Origin: Todiramphus chloris collaris
Lineage: Eukaryota; Chordata; Aves; Coraciiformes; Alcedinidae
Length of the DNA: 64,000 nucleotides
Assembly (NCBI GenBank): GCA_025345505.1
Contig: JANVCC010000011.1
Location: forward strand, 8,633,098 to 8,697,097
Reading direction: 5' to 3'
In this document: positions 22,832 to 35,700 of the stretch, in pieces
Layout of the letters: the number at the start of each line of letters is the position of its first letter
Position numbering within the stretch: the stretch's first letter is position 1
Program-made: the position numbers and the translations under genes
Notes under the pieces: model-generated
What the model was told of the DNA's origin: nothing
The model's database searches: none
What the model saw: the letters and a program-made list of their open reading frames with translations, nothing else

Positions 22832-23965
22832 GTACTCTGTAAAACTCTGTGCACCAGAATATATCTAGAGTTTAATTCCACTGTTTAAGTCGCAGATGAA
22901 GTTACTTAATATTTTCATCATTTTATTCTAGGTAAAATTTGAGTTGTGTTTGTTTTATAACACACTAATACCCGTGCTCTTTGTCTTTCCATCTGAGCGT
23001 GCAGAGCTAATTTGGGTGTTCCCAATTTAGACTCAATGGCTTGCTCATGTTGATTATATAATGACACATATTTCCAAGACTGTGGTTGGGTGCAGGTGCT
23101 AAGATCAACTTCTTGGAGTTTTGATTCTCAGGAGGATCTTCAGAAAATGAAGCATCTGTGGTTAGGTTTATTATTATAAATCATGCAGTGAGATCATTGT
23201 AAGTCTCTTTGTTTTCATAATAACAGCATGTAACGTTTTAAAGCACATAGATTGTATACTGGAAAAAACACTGAACAGGAAGCATCCCAAGGTAAAGTGC
23301 CCTGAACATTTTTGAATTGCTAATTTTTATATACTTGGAGGTGTTTTTAAAGTCCTCTCTTCTCTATTTTTAAGGCAACTCCTTGACAGATTGTTTCCAA
23401 CAATTTTCAAAGGAAATATATAAATTGTACTGCAAAAGCAATACCTAAACTAGGCACTAATAGAAGAATCTTCATTTAAGAAGTAAGTGTGAAAAATCTG
23501 TAACCACTTTATTATTCTGTAATAAAAATCACCTTTTATTGGCATTGCTACCTTTTTTTTTTCTCTTATTAAGGAAGTGGCAGTTTGTACACATTACCGT
23601 TTGCTCTACATGATACAAATGGAAATAATAAGCTAGAGGCTAAATATTTACTTATTACATTCTTCCCCTACATGCTATTCACCAAGTCATGCAACTTGCA
23701 GTTTTACATAGGAAGATGATCAATGATTAACCAAAGGTTACATCAAATTCCCTGAACAATCCCATGGAGATTTCTGCAAAAAGGCTAGTGTTTATTAGAG
23801 GTGGGTACGCACACAAAGATTATATCCTCTTTTTTGGGTGAATTCCTAATGTGTCCAACATATTCTTTTCTTCCACTCTTTTTTTTATGGTACAGTATTT
23901 GGTAGATACTGGAAGAGAAAATTGGTAGTCCATGTGTGAGAACCTCAAAATTCTTCACAAAATCT

Positions 23966-24001
23966 TTTTAAAAGAAATGATAATTTTAAAAGAAATGATA
24001 A
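23966..24001. repeat. 18-bp perfect tandem duplication
   Basis: TTTTAAAAGAAATGATAA occurs twice in direct contact, without a mismatch. Confidence 0.93.
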
Positions 24002-24604
24002 TTTATCATAGCCCCAAATATTTTCAAATAATGATTAATTAAAAATAATTAATTCAAAATAAATAATTGTTTCATCATACCCTGGAAAATTTCTGATTTT
24101 TTAAGGGTGGCGTTTCCCACGAGATGGTTTGCTCATCCACACTGTTTTCTACCAAAAAAACAACCAACCAAACAACAGTTTTAATGAATTTTTCATGCCC
24201 TAAAGGGTAAGAACAGCTGATAAAGTAAAAGGTGTGCCTCTGCAGCATGACTCACCATGCAGGGACTCCTGTGTGCCAGGTGAGTTTCTGTATGCAAGGG
24301 CTGTTCTGACGTGAACGGTGATGCTGAGAGGCATGGAGGTGGTGGGGGGCAAAGGGAAAATGACAGAAAATTGTCTTAGCAGAACTTGGAGAGAAATGGG
24401 AGTCCAGCACAGGCAGGAGACAGTGGTGTGCAGAACAAGGAATTACTCCATCGTGCACCGGCTGGCTACACTGTTCCATTCAGTTGGGTGGAAAAAAAAT
24501 TGTCCTCCATGCCACATGCCACACCATGTACTCCACAGAACATTTCTTCTGAAACCCAACTAACACTTATTTTCTTAAATTTGTCCTCATTTAAAAGTCA
24601 AGGC

Positions 24605-24850
24605 AAAATGTTTAGGTTTGGGAGGTTTAGATTGGACATTAGAAAAAAATGTCTTCACTGAAAAGGTTGTCAAGCATTCGAACAGGCTGCCCAAGGATAT
24701 GGTTGAGTCACCATCCCTGGAAGTATGTAAAAGATGTGCAGATGTGGTGCTTAGTGACATGGTTTAGTGGTGGGTTTGTCCGTGACAGGTTAAACAGTGG
24801 TACTCAATGATCTTAAAGGTCTTTTCCAACCAAAACGATTCTATGTATAG
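24605..24850 (+). mobile_element. CR1 LINE 3' end
   Basis: Starts with a stretch encoding GRFRLDIRKK, followed by GAACAGGCTGCCCAAGGATA, the spacer TGTGGTGCTTAGTGACATGG, and TTTTCCAACCAAAACGATTC. It ends in one ATTCTATG octamer. The LSDMV-type spacer is shared with the copy at 14.5 kb, so both are the same CR1 subfamily. Confidence 0.92.
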
Positions 24851-25245
24851 TGACAGGAACATGCTTACAGAAATTTACACACTTTTATCATATAGAAATA
24901 AAACACCTTTCATATACTTATATACATGCACACACATTTTAATATACCACGCTGAAACATCTACAATCTTATTCCTAAAGAGATGGCTCCATGTCTGCTT
25001 GCATCACAGCAAGTTTCTGTGCCACAATTGCAAATGAACTAGTAGATGACAGAGGTGAAGCTGGAGTATGTTGCCTCCTCAGTGATTTCTACATTATATA
25101 TTCAGTCATGTAACTCCCAGGAGAGAAAGGTTGCTAAAGATACCTGGACTTAAAAATCGTAAGTGACAAGTATAAATTCAAATTATTTAGAGGTTACAGG
25201 AAGAAAGCAGGAAGTCACGAACTGTTATGTATAATTCTGAGTGTC

Positions 25246-25271
25246 TGAGAGATTCACTGAGTCACAGAGTT
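25246..25271. repeat. 26-bp direct repeat, copy 1, with AP-1 site
   Basis: TGAGAGATTCACTGAGTCAC plus AGAGTT, identical to copy 2 at 25550-25575. Each copy contains TGAGTCA, the perfect AP-1 (Fos/Jun) element. The flanks of the two copies are unrelated. Confidence 0.9.
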
Positions 25272-25549
25272 GACGGAATTAAAAAGCTAGCTCCTTGTTT
25301 CCATACTGCTAGTGTGGAATTGCTTCTTATACTACTTTCTTCAATGTTTTAATCCACTCCTATATTAGCATTTTCTATTTATACTTATTTTCCTTAAGTG
25401 TGTTACATTGATTTTGCATTTCAGCATACCACAAAGGCTCCTATAATCATTAGGGTATAAACTAAGCATGCAAAAATACCCCATAGTCCCAAGTTGAGAT
25501 GTTACAAGGTAAAGCCACAAAATGCCATGTAGACTTCTATATATTTATT

Positions 25550-25575
25550 TGAGAGATTCACTGAGTCACAGAGTT
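25550..25575. repeat. 26-bp direct repeat, copy 2, with AP-1 site
   Basis: Identical to copy 1, lying 278 bases further right. The identity stops sharply at both ends. Confidence 0.9.
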
Positions 25576-25825
25576 ATTAAGACACCACTAAGATACCTGT
25601 TTATGTGTGTGAGTAGTCCCCCCTAAATATAACACAAATGCTCATCTTGGTTCTAGAAGGTTTTGGTGTTTATTTGGTGTTTAAAACACTGGTTTATATT
25701 CTTTGCCATATGTCTGATCTCTCTTGATCAGCAGCACCCTGAAATGGGAAATATATACAGGTAAACAGTCAAGGCATGATGTTTTAAAAGAGCTTCAATG
25801 CTGCATTATAAATAGGCTTTTTTTT

Positions 25826-25956
25826 AAAAACCAAAACAAAGCAAAACAAAAACAAACAAAAAAACAAAAGCCAAAAAAAAGGGAGGAAAAAAAACAACCA
25901 AAAAACCACAAACAAAAACCAAACAACAATAACAACTAAACCAAACAAAACAAAAG
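25826..25956. repeat. A/C-rich low-complexity tract (~130 nt)
   Basis: Almost T-free run of CAAA, CCAAAA, ACAAAC and A runs, with one short GGGAGG interruption near 25881. It is the longest of the A/C tracts; its complement would read as T/G like 9052-9210. Confidence 0.9.
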
Positions 25957-26494
25957 ACTGAAAGAAATTTCCCTCTTGCATACAGAGTGAAATTCAACCT
26001 GAGCAGAAAGCTAACACAAAATCTGTGCACTCCATGAATTCAGTGTACATAAACAGCTCCATTACTTCAATGAAGCATAATATTTGGGGATTGCATTTGT
26101 AAGGCAAACACCAGGCAGGTTTCTCTATTCTTTCATGTAATACTACAGATCATCTCATTGCACTGGATTTTGAAGCTCCTAAAGCTTCCTGTTGACAGCT
26201 TCAGCCCTCACTGAGGTGCATTATACTCCCACTAAAATAGGAAGAACCATAGTTTGTAAAGACTAAAATTTCATTTTAATTCACGTTAAATCTGTCTCTT
26301 TTTTTTTACTAAAAGTGTCAGGTTTATAACTTCACAGTGACTAGCTGACATTTGAGCTGATTTCCTGCAAAACCTAACTTATTATAATTATACAACTTAT
26401 TTGAAGCTTATATACAGTACACCAGATTTATCCAATGAAAAATAGGATTGGCACTTTGATAGAGTTTGGTTAGTCTATAATTCCCACTGGTGCT

Positions 26495-27267
26495 TGTCAG
26501 GGTTGAGGGTCAGGGCAGCCCACTAGACCTATAACAGGTGCTCTCTGTTAAACCCCCTCCCTCCCCAAAGGGGAAGACAAAGGGAATAAGGGAGAGAAAC
26601 TTAGTAACTAGAAAAGGAAACCAGAACAGCTTTAATGAAAATGGGGAAAATAATAATAATAATGGAATATATACAAATATATACAAACCCAGTATCGAAC
26701 CCAACCCCCCTGATGGTAATTACATCACCATCACCACTGATGCTGTGGAGCAGGCACCAGGGGAGTCCCAGACTGGGCCCAGCTGCAGACAGGAGCTGTG
26801 CTCAGGAGCTGGATTGTGATACCTGAATCCACAGATCAGTACTGAAGGCAGGGCAGAGTCCTCCTCAGATGCCGGCCATTGAAGAAGCAAGGAAGAGACT
26901 GGAAAAAGACACAAGACAACCAGGGCTTGACCCTCATGATCCCTTAGCTTTAGACCAAATATAATGCATATGGGCTGGAATCCCTTGTTGGTCAGCTTAG
27001 GGTCACCTGTCCTGTCCGCTCCTCCCTGCAGGTGCAGCCTTTCACTTTCTGCACCCCTCAGTGTGGCACACAAGATCCAACGGTGACCTTGGTCTGCACA
27101 CCAATCCCTGGTACTGACTCTAAACATGGGGTGTTATCACTGCTGGAAGCAGACACTGACTGTGAGAACAGGCTGCTAACTTCAGACAGTGCAGTTAGTT
27201 AGCAGAACTGAGCTGTAAAGTAAAATCACTGAACAGAATTAGTTCTGTTCTCACTCAAACCAGGACA
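26495..27267 (-). mobile_element. Endogenous retrovirus solo LTR (~773 bp), minus strand
   Basis: Read on the minus strand it begins TGTCCTGGTTTGAG at 27267 and ends CAACCCTGACA at 26495, so it has the TG...CA ends of an LTR. An ATTAAA polyadenylation-type signal lies at the complement of about 26629-26634, followed by a T-rich stretch. A TATA-like CATTATATTTGG lies near 26960. The flanks give a near-perfect 5-bp target-site duplication: GTGCT before 26495 and GTGTT after 27267, one mismatch. No internal genes are present, so this is a solo LTR. A short AAT microsatellite (26648-26663) lies inside. Confidence 0.87.
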
Positions 27268-30200
27268 GTGTTTCATCTTCCTCAAGCACAAAATTATATT
27301 TTCCTTAGTTCTTCCGTACCAGTGCAAATAGTTACGCCCCTCAGAAATTGCTGCAGTAATTCATGCCTTCCCATAACGCATAAGAGGCTCAGTCTATTAG
27401 AAAGGTGACTTTCTCTTTATCATTCTTTTAGTAACTACCTGGAGAAGAGACATAAGATTGAAGGACATGCATGCAGTGTGACTATCCAGGAAATAAGTGC
27501 ACCTTTGAATGACTTACTTTCTAGGTAAAATTTATGCTTAGAAAGATTATGCCATCTTCTTATGATGTGCAAATATCCCTGGCATGTGTATCTGTTGTAC
27601 GAGCTGGCAGTAAATTCTTGCAGGCATGCATTTCTGCTGAACAGATACATGTTATTTGGGAATGGAGCAGAGGAAGATCAGTGAAGAGGTAAACTCAGGG
27701 TCTTCTCTTTACTTATTCCCCCTTTCTGCAGTACAGGTCTCTGTGAACAATGCAAGGGATATTCCGTTTTCCTGGGAGGCTTCCCATCTCCTCTGTCTTG
27801 TCTTCCTGGAGAAATCTACAATGTTTGGCAAACGTATATGTACTTGCAGCTCACAGATGCACACCCTGGCCCCTAGGACATATTTATGCATTGATACCTC
27901 TTTTTGGAAACTGAAATATAAAAAGGTGTCCCAAGAATAATGTACATTATATTCTACCTTTTCTACATATTCCTAAACACAGAAAGATAAATTAATGCAT
28001 GTAATGATTCGTGAACAGGTTGGAGTGTTCATTCCTTTATCTGATTCTATTTTTAAAACCTAGATTTAAACAAAAAGAAACAATGTGAAACGTACAAATA
28101 GAAAAGAATAAATAGCATTTACAAGACATCTGGGAAAATCTGATAAATACTAATAGGTTGGTATACACATTGTCAGAAACATGCAGTCTACCATTTGGTC
28201 AATAGCTACTGCTACTTACGTTTAGTGATAGCACCTTTAAATCAATAGCTCCTTTTTAATATTTAATGTCCTCATACCATTAGCCTGTTCTTGTGTCCCT
28301 TTTTTATTGCTAATCCAAGCTATTGACCATGACCTTGACATTTTTCTAGGTTTTCAGTAGCTCAGGTTTCACTTAAATTAGCACACACAGGAAGAGCTTT
28401 TTGTTGATTTAAAATTCACCTACATTTTAAGAACTTCGATTGCACTTTGTTATTTTACCAGCAAGCAATTCTATCATTTTTATATTAAAAATAAGGCCTA
28501 CATTAAAATGCTTTGGACTTTTCTGTTTTCATTATATATAGTACCCAGATACAATTGAAGTGACTTCTTATATCTAATTACATGTTTTCACTGTAGGAAA
28601 CAAAAAAACCATAATTTCAGTGTTCTATTGTGGTTATCCAGAGATGCCATTGTCAGTTTAAGAACATGGTCTGGGTTTGCAGTTTGTTTGAAAGAATATT
28701 TGGGGCATTTTCTTATTTCATGGTTATTGTATAGCTATGGTGGAAGGTATTAAAATTCAATTATGAGTTTTTCTCTGTTTTATTAAGTGGGGAACATATT
28801 TGTAATTTAAAAATTCTTATTTTTAGTAATAGGGTTACTGGATAGTTAGCTGCATCTCAAGCATTTTTTTGTATATTGAGGACAGCATAAAAGAATGTTC
28901 TCGGTGACAAAGAAAAGCACACAGCACCTCATTATTTAAATTATGCAGGTAAGAATAAGGAACAAGGTTCCAGCACACAGCAATTAAATAATCATCGATC
29001 CAACACTGCTTTTTCACGCAGACTGCTTTCCTGTTAATGGTGTTTTAGCAATTATCTTATCAGTTGCTACCGACCCAATGGTGATTTACATAATTTTACC
29101 CATGTAGTTAGACTGGTGTTAGATTATATCCATTGAAATGAACATGGCAGTTGTATTAAATAGCTCATTTACTTTTCAATGAGTCACAGGAAATACTTAA
29201 ACCAGTTTGCTTTGTACTAGAAAAAGTTTTGTACAAAAAGTTACAAAAACACATAGGATCTGATCCAAAGCTTGTTGAAGTCATTCAAATCTTTCCATTA
29301 ACTGCATTCAGTCTCTTACATACATGCATAATTTTTAAAATGAATGATGGTCTCTCCTTCTGTAATTTCTCCTGTCTACAATAACTCTGCAGTATTTTAA
29401 TGTGTATCTTTCTCTGAACTTAAGCCCATCCCTACACAGAGCTAGGCTGAGAGCTCAGGTAAGTGTGTTCTTAATCTTCTTCTGTGCAGCTAAATCCAGA
29501 AGGGTCTTTCTACGTAGGATTGACTGGAGGCAAACTTGGCAGATTTTCCAGTGTTATACAGTGCTTTAGCAAGACTCCAAACAGGTCAGAGGAAAGGTAA
29601 GTGCTATTTGCTTAGAGCAGAATTATGTCTGTTCCGTGTCAAGGCATCCAAGAAGCATGGAAGTTGAATGGCAAGGTCATGACTTTGTCCTGCAAACCAC
29701 TGTCTGTATGAGACAGCCTTACATATGTGACCCCACTGAGAGAGGTGTATTCACTGCCCAAAGACACACAGAAGCATTGTTAGCAACACTTCTTACACAC
29801 CAGAGCCGAAGCCAAAGACACCCACAAAAGTTAATGAAAATTTCGACAAGGAAGCAATTGTGGAACAAATTCCATAAGACATACTGAAATAAAAATTATA
29901 TGCATCTGAGCAATCATTTTCACACAGAGATCTCAAGACATTTCCCACACATGGATAAATATTTTCTTTCTCTGTGGGCAGGTGCGAAAATTAATTGCAA
30001 AATAGTGTTTTCCTACAAGTGACAGTTAGGATGAGTGGTAGACCTAAACAAAATTATATCTAACTACCTTTTAATGAATCCTTATTGCAAACCGAATGCC
30101 ATTTATTTCTGTTAATTCTTCTATTATTGCTTATTTTTCAGAAACAGGCATACCCCCTTTCCACACTGTTCAATGCTAACAAGCATAGTTTCATTGAAGT

Positions 30201-30886
30201 TACTTATCCAAGAAAATACCAGCACGGATCATGTTGTGTACCACAATCTGGTAATGAGCATCACTATCACAATATTAAAAGTGCTAAGAAATGTCAGGAG
30301 TTTATTATATGACTGAAATGCCCAATGCAAGAAATGTCAGAAGGGCCTGAGTATTGTGTGCTTGTCATTTCTTGAACACTTAATATATTGTCACAAATCT
30401 CTAATTTTTTTGGCCATTTATTAGTTTTATATACACAAACTTTTGCAGAGAGTGTCACTAGATTCACACTGAAGGAATGTTAAGAACATAGCAAAAATTC
30501 TTTAAATAGTCATCCATATAGCTAGGGAACAGGAGAAAAAGCAGCTTTCAAGGTATCCTGCAACTCCAGCTGTGAATCACAGTAAAAACCAGACTAACAC
30601 ATCCAAACGGCAACTCAACTTCTTAGTGTGTTGATGAAGAGCACAGGTCGATAGGCTCGTCTTCTCAGAACACAGCTCCTTTTCCTAGAAACGGTCCGGC
30701 GAGGAGCAGAAAGAACATGTTATTTCTATTACAGAATTGCCTCGTGCTCCTGGGACACTTTGTTCCAAGTATGGGCCAGTCCTAAGAAAGATGCCAAAGA
30801 CAGAAATGTTAATGATCTTCATTAAAAGATGGCAGCGGAATTGAATTTGTACCTTTAGCTCTTCTGTTGAATTTCAACATAAACCT

Positions 30887-30901
30887 CCGCCCCCCCAGTG
30901 G
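30887..30901 (-). promoter_or_regulatory. CTCF-like motif
   Basis: The minus strand reads CCACTGGGGGGGCGG, close to the CTCF core CCACYAGGGGGCGC with one core mismatch (G for A). It sits in an isolated C-run inside AT-rich DNA. A single motif match does not prove binding. Confidence 0.3.
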
Positions 30902-32141
30902 TGCCGGTGGAGCTTTATTTTGACTCTTGAAGTCATCTTTCACTTCAGATATGCTGGAGGAGAGGAACACCATGTTTCTGACAATCCTTATTTAGAAATC
31001 ACGCATCTGAGCTACCACAGATTTCAGCTACATTTGGATCCATATGAGTATCATGTAACTTGGATTAATCTCTGTTATTAATTAATTCCTCAGAGGAATA
31101 CTGGAAAAGCATATATTAAGGTTCCACTGAGTACAGTGGGTTATAGTAGTCTGTATAACCTTTGCTCAGCTTTCTTGTGGGAAGGCATTGGGATAATATT
31201 ATTTAACTACATGCTCTCAGCTTTCTAAAAATAGGTATCCCATGTACAATGTTACAGTATTTATCACTGTGAGTGCTTCACAAATATTAATTTGGCTTTA
31301 AAGGGTCCCTTTTGTGGTAAATAGCTACTATTATAGTCACTTTAGGTTTATATATTTATGAGTACTTAAAAAATCCTGGAGCTCATCTATATACTCAAAG
31401 TTGAGAAGTTGAGCTGAGAAGTTGAGCTGCCCTTGTACATTATAGTATAGCAGTTCAGAAGTCCTGATATTGCCTGATATAATAACTGACAAGTATTGGT
31501 ATGCAGGTATTGTTGGATTCACACCTATTTTCTTCCCTGGCTCTTTTCCCATGTTGTTTGTTGGAAGCACAAAACACTTGAAACTACAAAGCTCGACACT
31601 GCTGACAAATATCTGGTGACTTGGATAGACATAGAGGCTGGGTGAAGATCTGGTGGTCTGTGCTCTCATGGCACTGAGGAAGAGTGGTGGAATGCAGTGA
31701 AGGCTGCTTATCCCAGTCTCATGCGTATCACAGCAGTTATCCAGTCCTTGCAGAAGCTGCCAAAGAAGTCATAAATGTTTTGTGCCACTGATAAATGCTG
31801 ACCACCAGGAACAATGGCTTGACCACAGACCCTCCCCTACACTTTGTTCAACAGTCGTGAACAAGGTGTAAATATTATCCATATTTTGGATCTAATTTGT
31901 GGGATGAGTATTCAACACCAAGTCGTAGGGACAGATCAATGGGTTTCTTCTTGCCCTCCCCAGAAAGGATGCCTTTTGGTAAGATTTGTGGCCTCCATGA
32001 TGCCAAGTGGTTTTCACTGGGAGATTCCAGTTGTGATTAGAATTGTGTGGGTTTGATCTATATAGTGATTCTTCAGTTTAGTGCATTTATCACCATCAAT
32101 CCTAAAGAATCTGTGTATGTTGCAAATGTAAATAAACCATA

Positions 32142-32310
32142 CTATTTGTACATCTTACTGCTTCTAGTGAACGCAACCAGAGCTATAGTTACAACAAATT
32201 GTGCTATTCGTGCATCTGATTAGCTTTTGAAAGCAACTGGACCTACAGTGGATGGGCTCTTCATGCATCTGCTGTCAGACCTATAGCCACAAACACTAAA
32301 TTGGCATATC
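32142..32310. repeat. Degenerate ~60-bp tandem array (about 2.7 copies)
   Basis: CTATTTGTACATCT at 32142 recurs as CTATTCGTGCATCT at 32204 and CTCTTCATGCATCT at 32257. GAACGCAACCAGAGCTATAG (32170) recurs as GAAAGCAACTGGACCTACAG. A third CAGACCTATAGCCACAA follows. Periods are 62 and 53. The copies have diverged considerably, so the array is old. Confidence 0.7.
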
Positions 32311-32678
32311 TATTAAGAGATAAGTCCAGCCACTGCTGGACTCCAATCTCTGAGGACCAGCTAGAATGCAAGGGGATTCACCTTTTACCAAATTTATCTA
32401 ACACTGCATGCAACAAATGTATGCAGCCTTACCAGAAAAGTGTTTATACACATTCTTTTAGGTGTCAGAATGACAGCATGGGCCAACAGCTATATGCAGG
32501 CATATATACCTATATGCATTCTGCATGTTGTAGCATCAGAAGGACTTGAGTCACTGTTTTTTTCGGCACCACACAGGAACTCCATGTATGTGCAAGAAGT
32601 TTATGTCGGTTCAGGAGGCACAGACCAAGTACCTGGAAGAGAGCTCCACCCTGGGAGTTACTAAATAAGCCACAGAGA

Positions 32679-32702
32679 AAATCACTTGAGTTCAAGTGAT
32701 TT
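32679..32702. repeat. Inverted repeat, 11-bp arms, 2-nt spacer
   Basis: AAATCACTTGA and TCAAGTGATTT are perfect reverse complements separated by GT. A further direct copy of AAATCACTTGAG lies at 32714-32725, so three copies of the same 11-mer occur within 47 bases. CACTTGA resembles an NKX2-type site (core CACTT). Confidence 0.85.
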
Positions 32703-35700
32703 CAAGTCTCAGGAAATCACTTGAGATGCAGATGAAGGCTGGCTGGGAGAGTCCTGGGCCAGGAGGTAGAAGAGGGTTTGTTTTGAGTTATTCTTCAAAG
32801 CAGTCTACTTCTGGCTCTTGAAGGAGACATGAGGCTCATGGACTGAACCAGTATTTCCACTATTATGGAAGCTGCCATATGAAAGCAACCTTCAACATGA
32901 AATGTATCTTCTCCTCTTGCAGTTCCCTGCCTCAAAGCATAGTCTCCTTCCTGTCAGAGCTCATCTCTTTCACTTCCACTGGGAAACAGGTGGAAGGATA
33001 AATATTCTGAGCAGTGCCTAACTGGGTGTAGCTACTGTAACCCAGGAGGTACAAGGGTTACAAGGATTACAGAGCAAGAGAAGTGCCTGGGTGCTAAGGG
33101 GGAGACCCAGATGCCTCCAAGGGCAGTAGCATCATGAGGAAGCAATTGTTTGCCTGCCTGTGGTCTCCTGCATGTCAGACCAAGGACATTCTGAAGAAAA
33201 AGATGATGGAGAAGCCTTCTGGATCTTTGGCAGCTAGAATATGGATGTGCAATAGTTGGACTGTACCTTAGTAATCAGACTGATGGCAACCTGGAAATGT
33301 TCTCAGTGAGTGTGGTCAGACTGCCTACCCGATGGTTGTCCTCAGCATGGGTGCTGAGGCAGGCGTGAGCTGCTAGGCTGGCTCAGCCATCCCACACTTC
33401 AAACAGATGAAGCGCACTCTTTCTCTCTTTTCTTCACCTTTGTCTTTTGTAAGCCTCTCAAGCTGCACGGTCTGCTTGGTTTCAGTGAATGAATGCTTTT
33501 ATTGGCATCTTTGGTTAACTTGGCGTGCATTAAGAGTGATTTCAAGATGACTGAATAACAACAAAGCATTACCCACCCAAACACACAGTGAAAATACAAA
33601 CCATAGCATCTTAACAGCACTGTAATATGCACCTCCTGCATATCAAAGAATAACAGGGTGTTCTTCACAGGGGCCAGGACAGGAAGAAATGCCTAGTGAT
33701 CATTAGGTAACAGGGAAGGCTGTCTTCCAGGAAGCAGGACACTGGGAGCCATGGCTGATTTCAGAAATTATTCAAGAAATCTCTTTCAGTGGCAATGCTG
33801 AAATAGGATTCATGCCCGTTTCTAATTAATGGAAACCAGGATTTATCCTTGATATCAGCAATAAAAGTTAGAGTTTTATAAAGACACCTTATTTTATGCA
33901 GGGCAGGGAGTGAGAAGTGGTGATTTTGGTTTTTAACTTGGGCATTGCAAATTAGGGAAGAAGGGATAGGACATTTCAAGCAAGAGTGGTTTTGAAGGCT
34001 AGGCTGCAATTTCATACCTACTAGAAAAAATAATTGGTGTATAAACCATTGATTGTAGGGAGGAAAAAAAGCAGCCTTTCTCTGCTGAGGGGCTTTTGAC
34101 CTCTTTCTATTTGAGCTTGAAGTTCAGTGTTTACCTGGATGTTTAGATCTTCCAGTGAGACCTTCAAGAAAGGCAAAACCATGTTAATTCAGCATTCTTA
34201 GGGTCAGGCAGGTAGAGAAAGGTTATTCCCAAAAGATCAGCACTGTTCTAGGAAAATCAGGGGTTCTGTTGAAGCTTAAGTACAACTACCTTTGGCTGAG
34301 AAAACTGGAAAAGATGCTGAAGAAGGAAACTAGAAGAAAGTGAAAAGCAGTCTGAGGGGGATGCAGAGAAATAAAGGAAGAGAGACTTCATGGCCATGAC
34401 ATGAGAGTTCAGTGACCCAGAGACCCAGTGGGTCATTTGACTTTGGAAGACTGATTCTAGGCTTCTATAAGGAAAGTTTATGTTAAGGCATACATTGCAG
34501 TCCTTGAAAGTTTATTGAAGAGCATAATGTAGCAAAAGACTAAAGCAGACAAAAAGATGTCTAATCAAGCTGGCAAGTGATGTCCTGTTTTTGATAGCCT
34601 CATTAAGGTAGAGCTTCAGATTACATCCAGCCTAAGAGTTATTTTAAAGGTTTCAAATCCATATTTTCAAGGAAAGGAAAACTTATTTATTCATGGGTAT
34701 GGCTGAACTGCTGAAAAACCTGCATTAGATTAACCACAGACAAAAATAATTACCATATCTGGTGCACTTTTGTTAGCATCAAATATGTGACTGTAAATAG
34801 GTCTTGTGAAGCTATATTTGTAAGGATTGCAGACCTCAGCTCTGCCTTAAATGCGCTTGGAAGTTTTATACCACTTACAATTTACCCTGCAGCTGCAGAC
34901 CTGCAGTAAGACATTTCCCAGTGCTATACCCCACTGTTCTCATTCTGTGAAGAAAAAACAGAATAGCACTTAGTTGCTTCATGTGAATGCTAAGATGGTT
35001 AAGCTGAGCAGTCTGAGACCCTGAAAAGAAGGATGTCACAAAAGTTCTTCTGTATTGGCAATATTATTGTTGATGTTGACAATTTGCTTGGATACAACAG
35101 CAATGGGCTCTACAGAACATGCTTCAGAAAAAGGAAGAAACTAAATATTTGCACATGCTGGAAAGAGAGTGAGTCAGCAGTTGAGTGGGAACATTAATCA
35201 GAACTTAACAATGAGCAACATTGTGATGGGTCTTGCTTTGAGTATGGGATTCACCAGAACTTTCTCCTAAATTAAAGTTTTAAGGAATGAGCTTAGCTGA
35301 AAATTCTTTGAGCAAAAGAAGCACAAAAAGAGGTGATATAATATTATTGTTATTTTAAACTGCGGGTATATTCACAGGACTAGAAGGAACAACTGCTCAT
35401 TCACTCCTGAGACCTCATTTGGCTGTATATAGGCTAAGGAGAGAGGTTAATTGGCTAAAAAGGTTCTTGAGCCCTGTAACAACTCCTGCCTGGAAAACCA
35501 CTGCTGCCCAGACAAAAGGAAAGAAGGCAGTGAATGGAATCAGAGAGAGACAAGCCAGAAGAAATATTTTTTAAACCATTCCCAGAGTTTAGAATAGTCA
35601 AACAACTCAGTTTTCCCATTTGTCTCGGTTATCCAGATAGTAATTTTGATACCCTGCCACATTACACATGCAAACTGGTAAAATGGATACATCCTGTTCA

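Larger units (their letters stand above)
20121..24604. other. Non-coding DNA with small tandem duplications
   Basis: No gene recognised. Contains an A22 run and A/C tail at 20293-20336, a T23 run at 22570-22592, an 8-bp-arm inverted repeat at 22636-22655, a 23-bp tandem pair at 22786-22831, an 18-bp tandem pair at 23966-24001 and an A/C tract at 24151-24177. A GC-richer patch at 20655-20950 has overlapping open frames on both strands, none recognised. Confidence 0.5.
24851..26494. other. Non-coding DNA with a 26-bp direct repeat and an A/C tract
   Basis: No gene recognised. Features are the identical 26-bp strings at 25246 and 25550 and the long A/C tract at 25826-25956. Confidence 0.5.
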
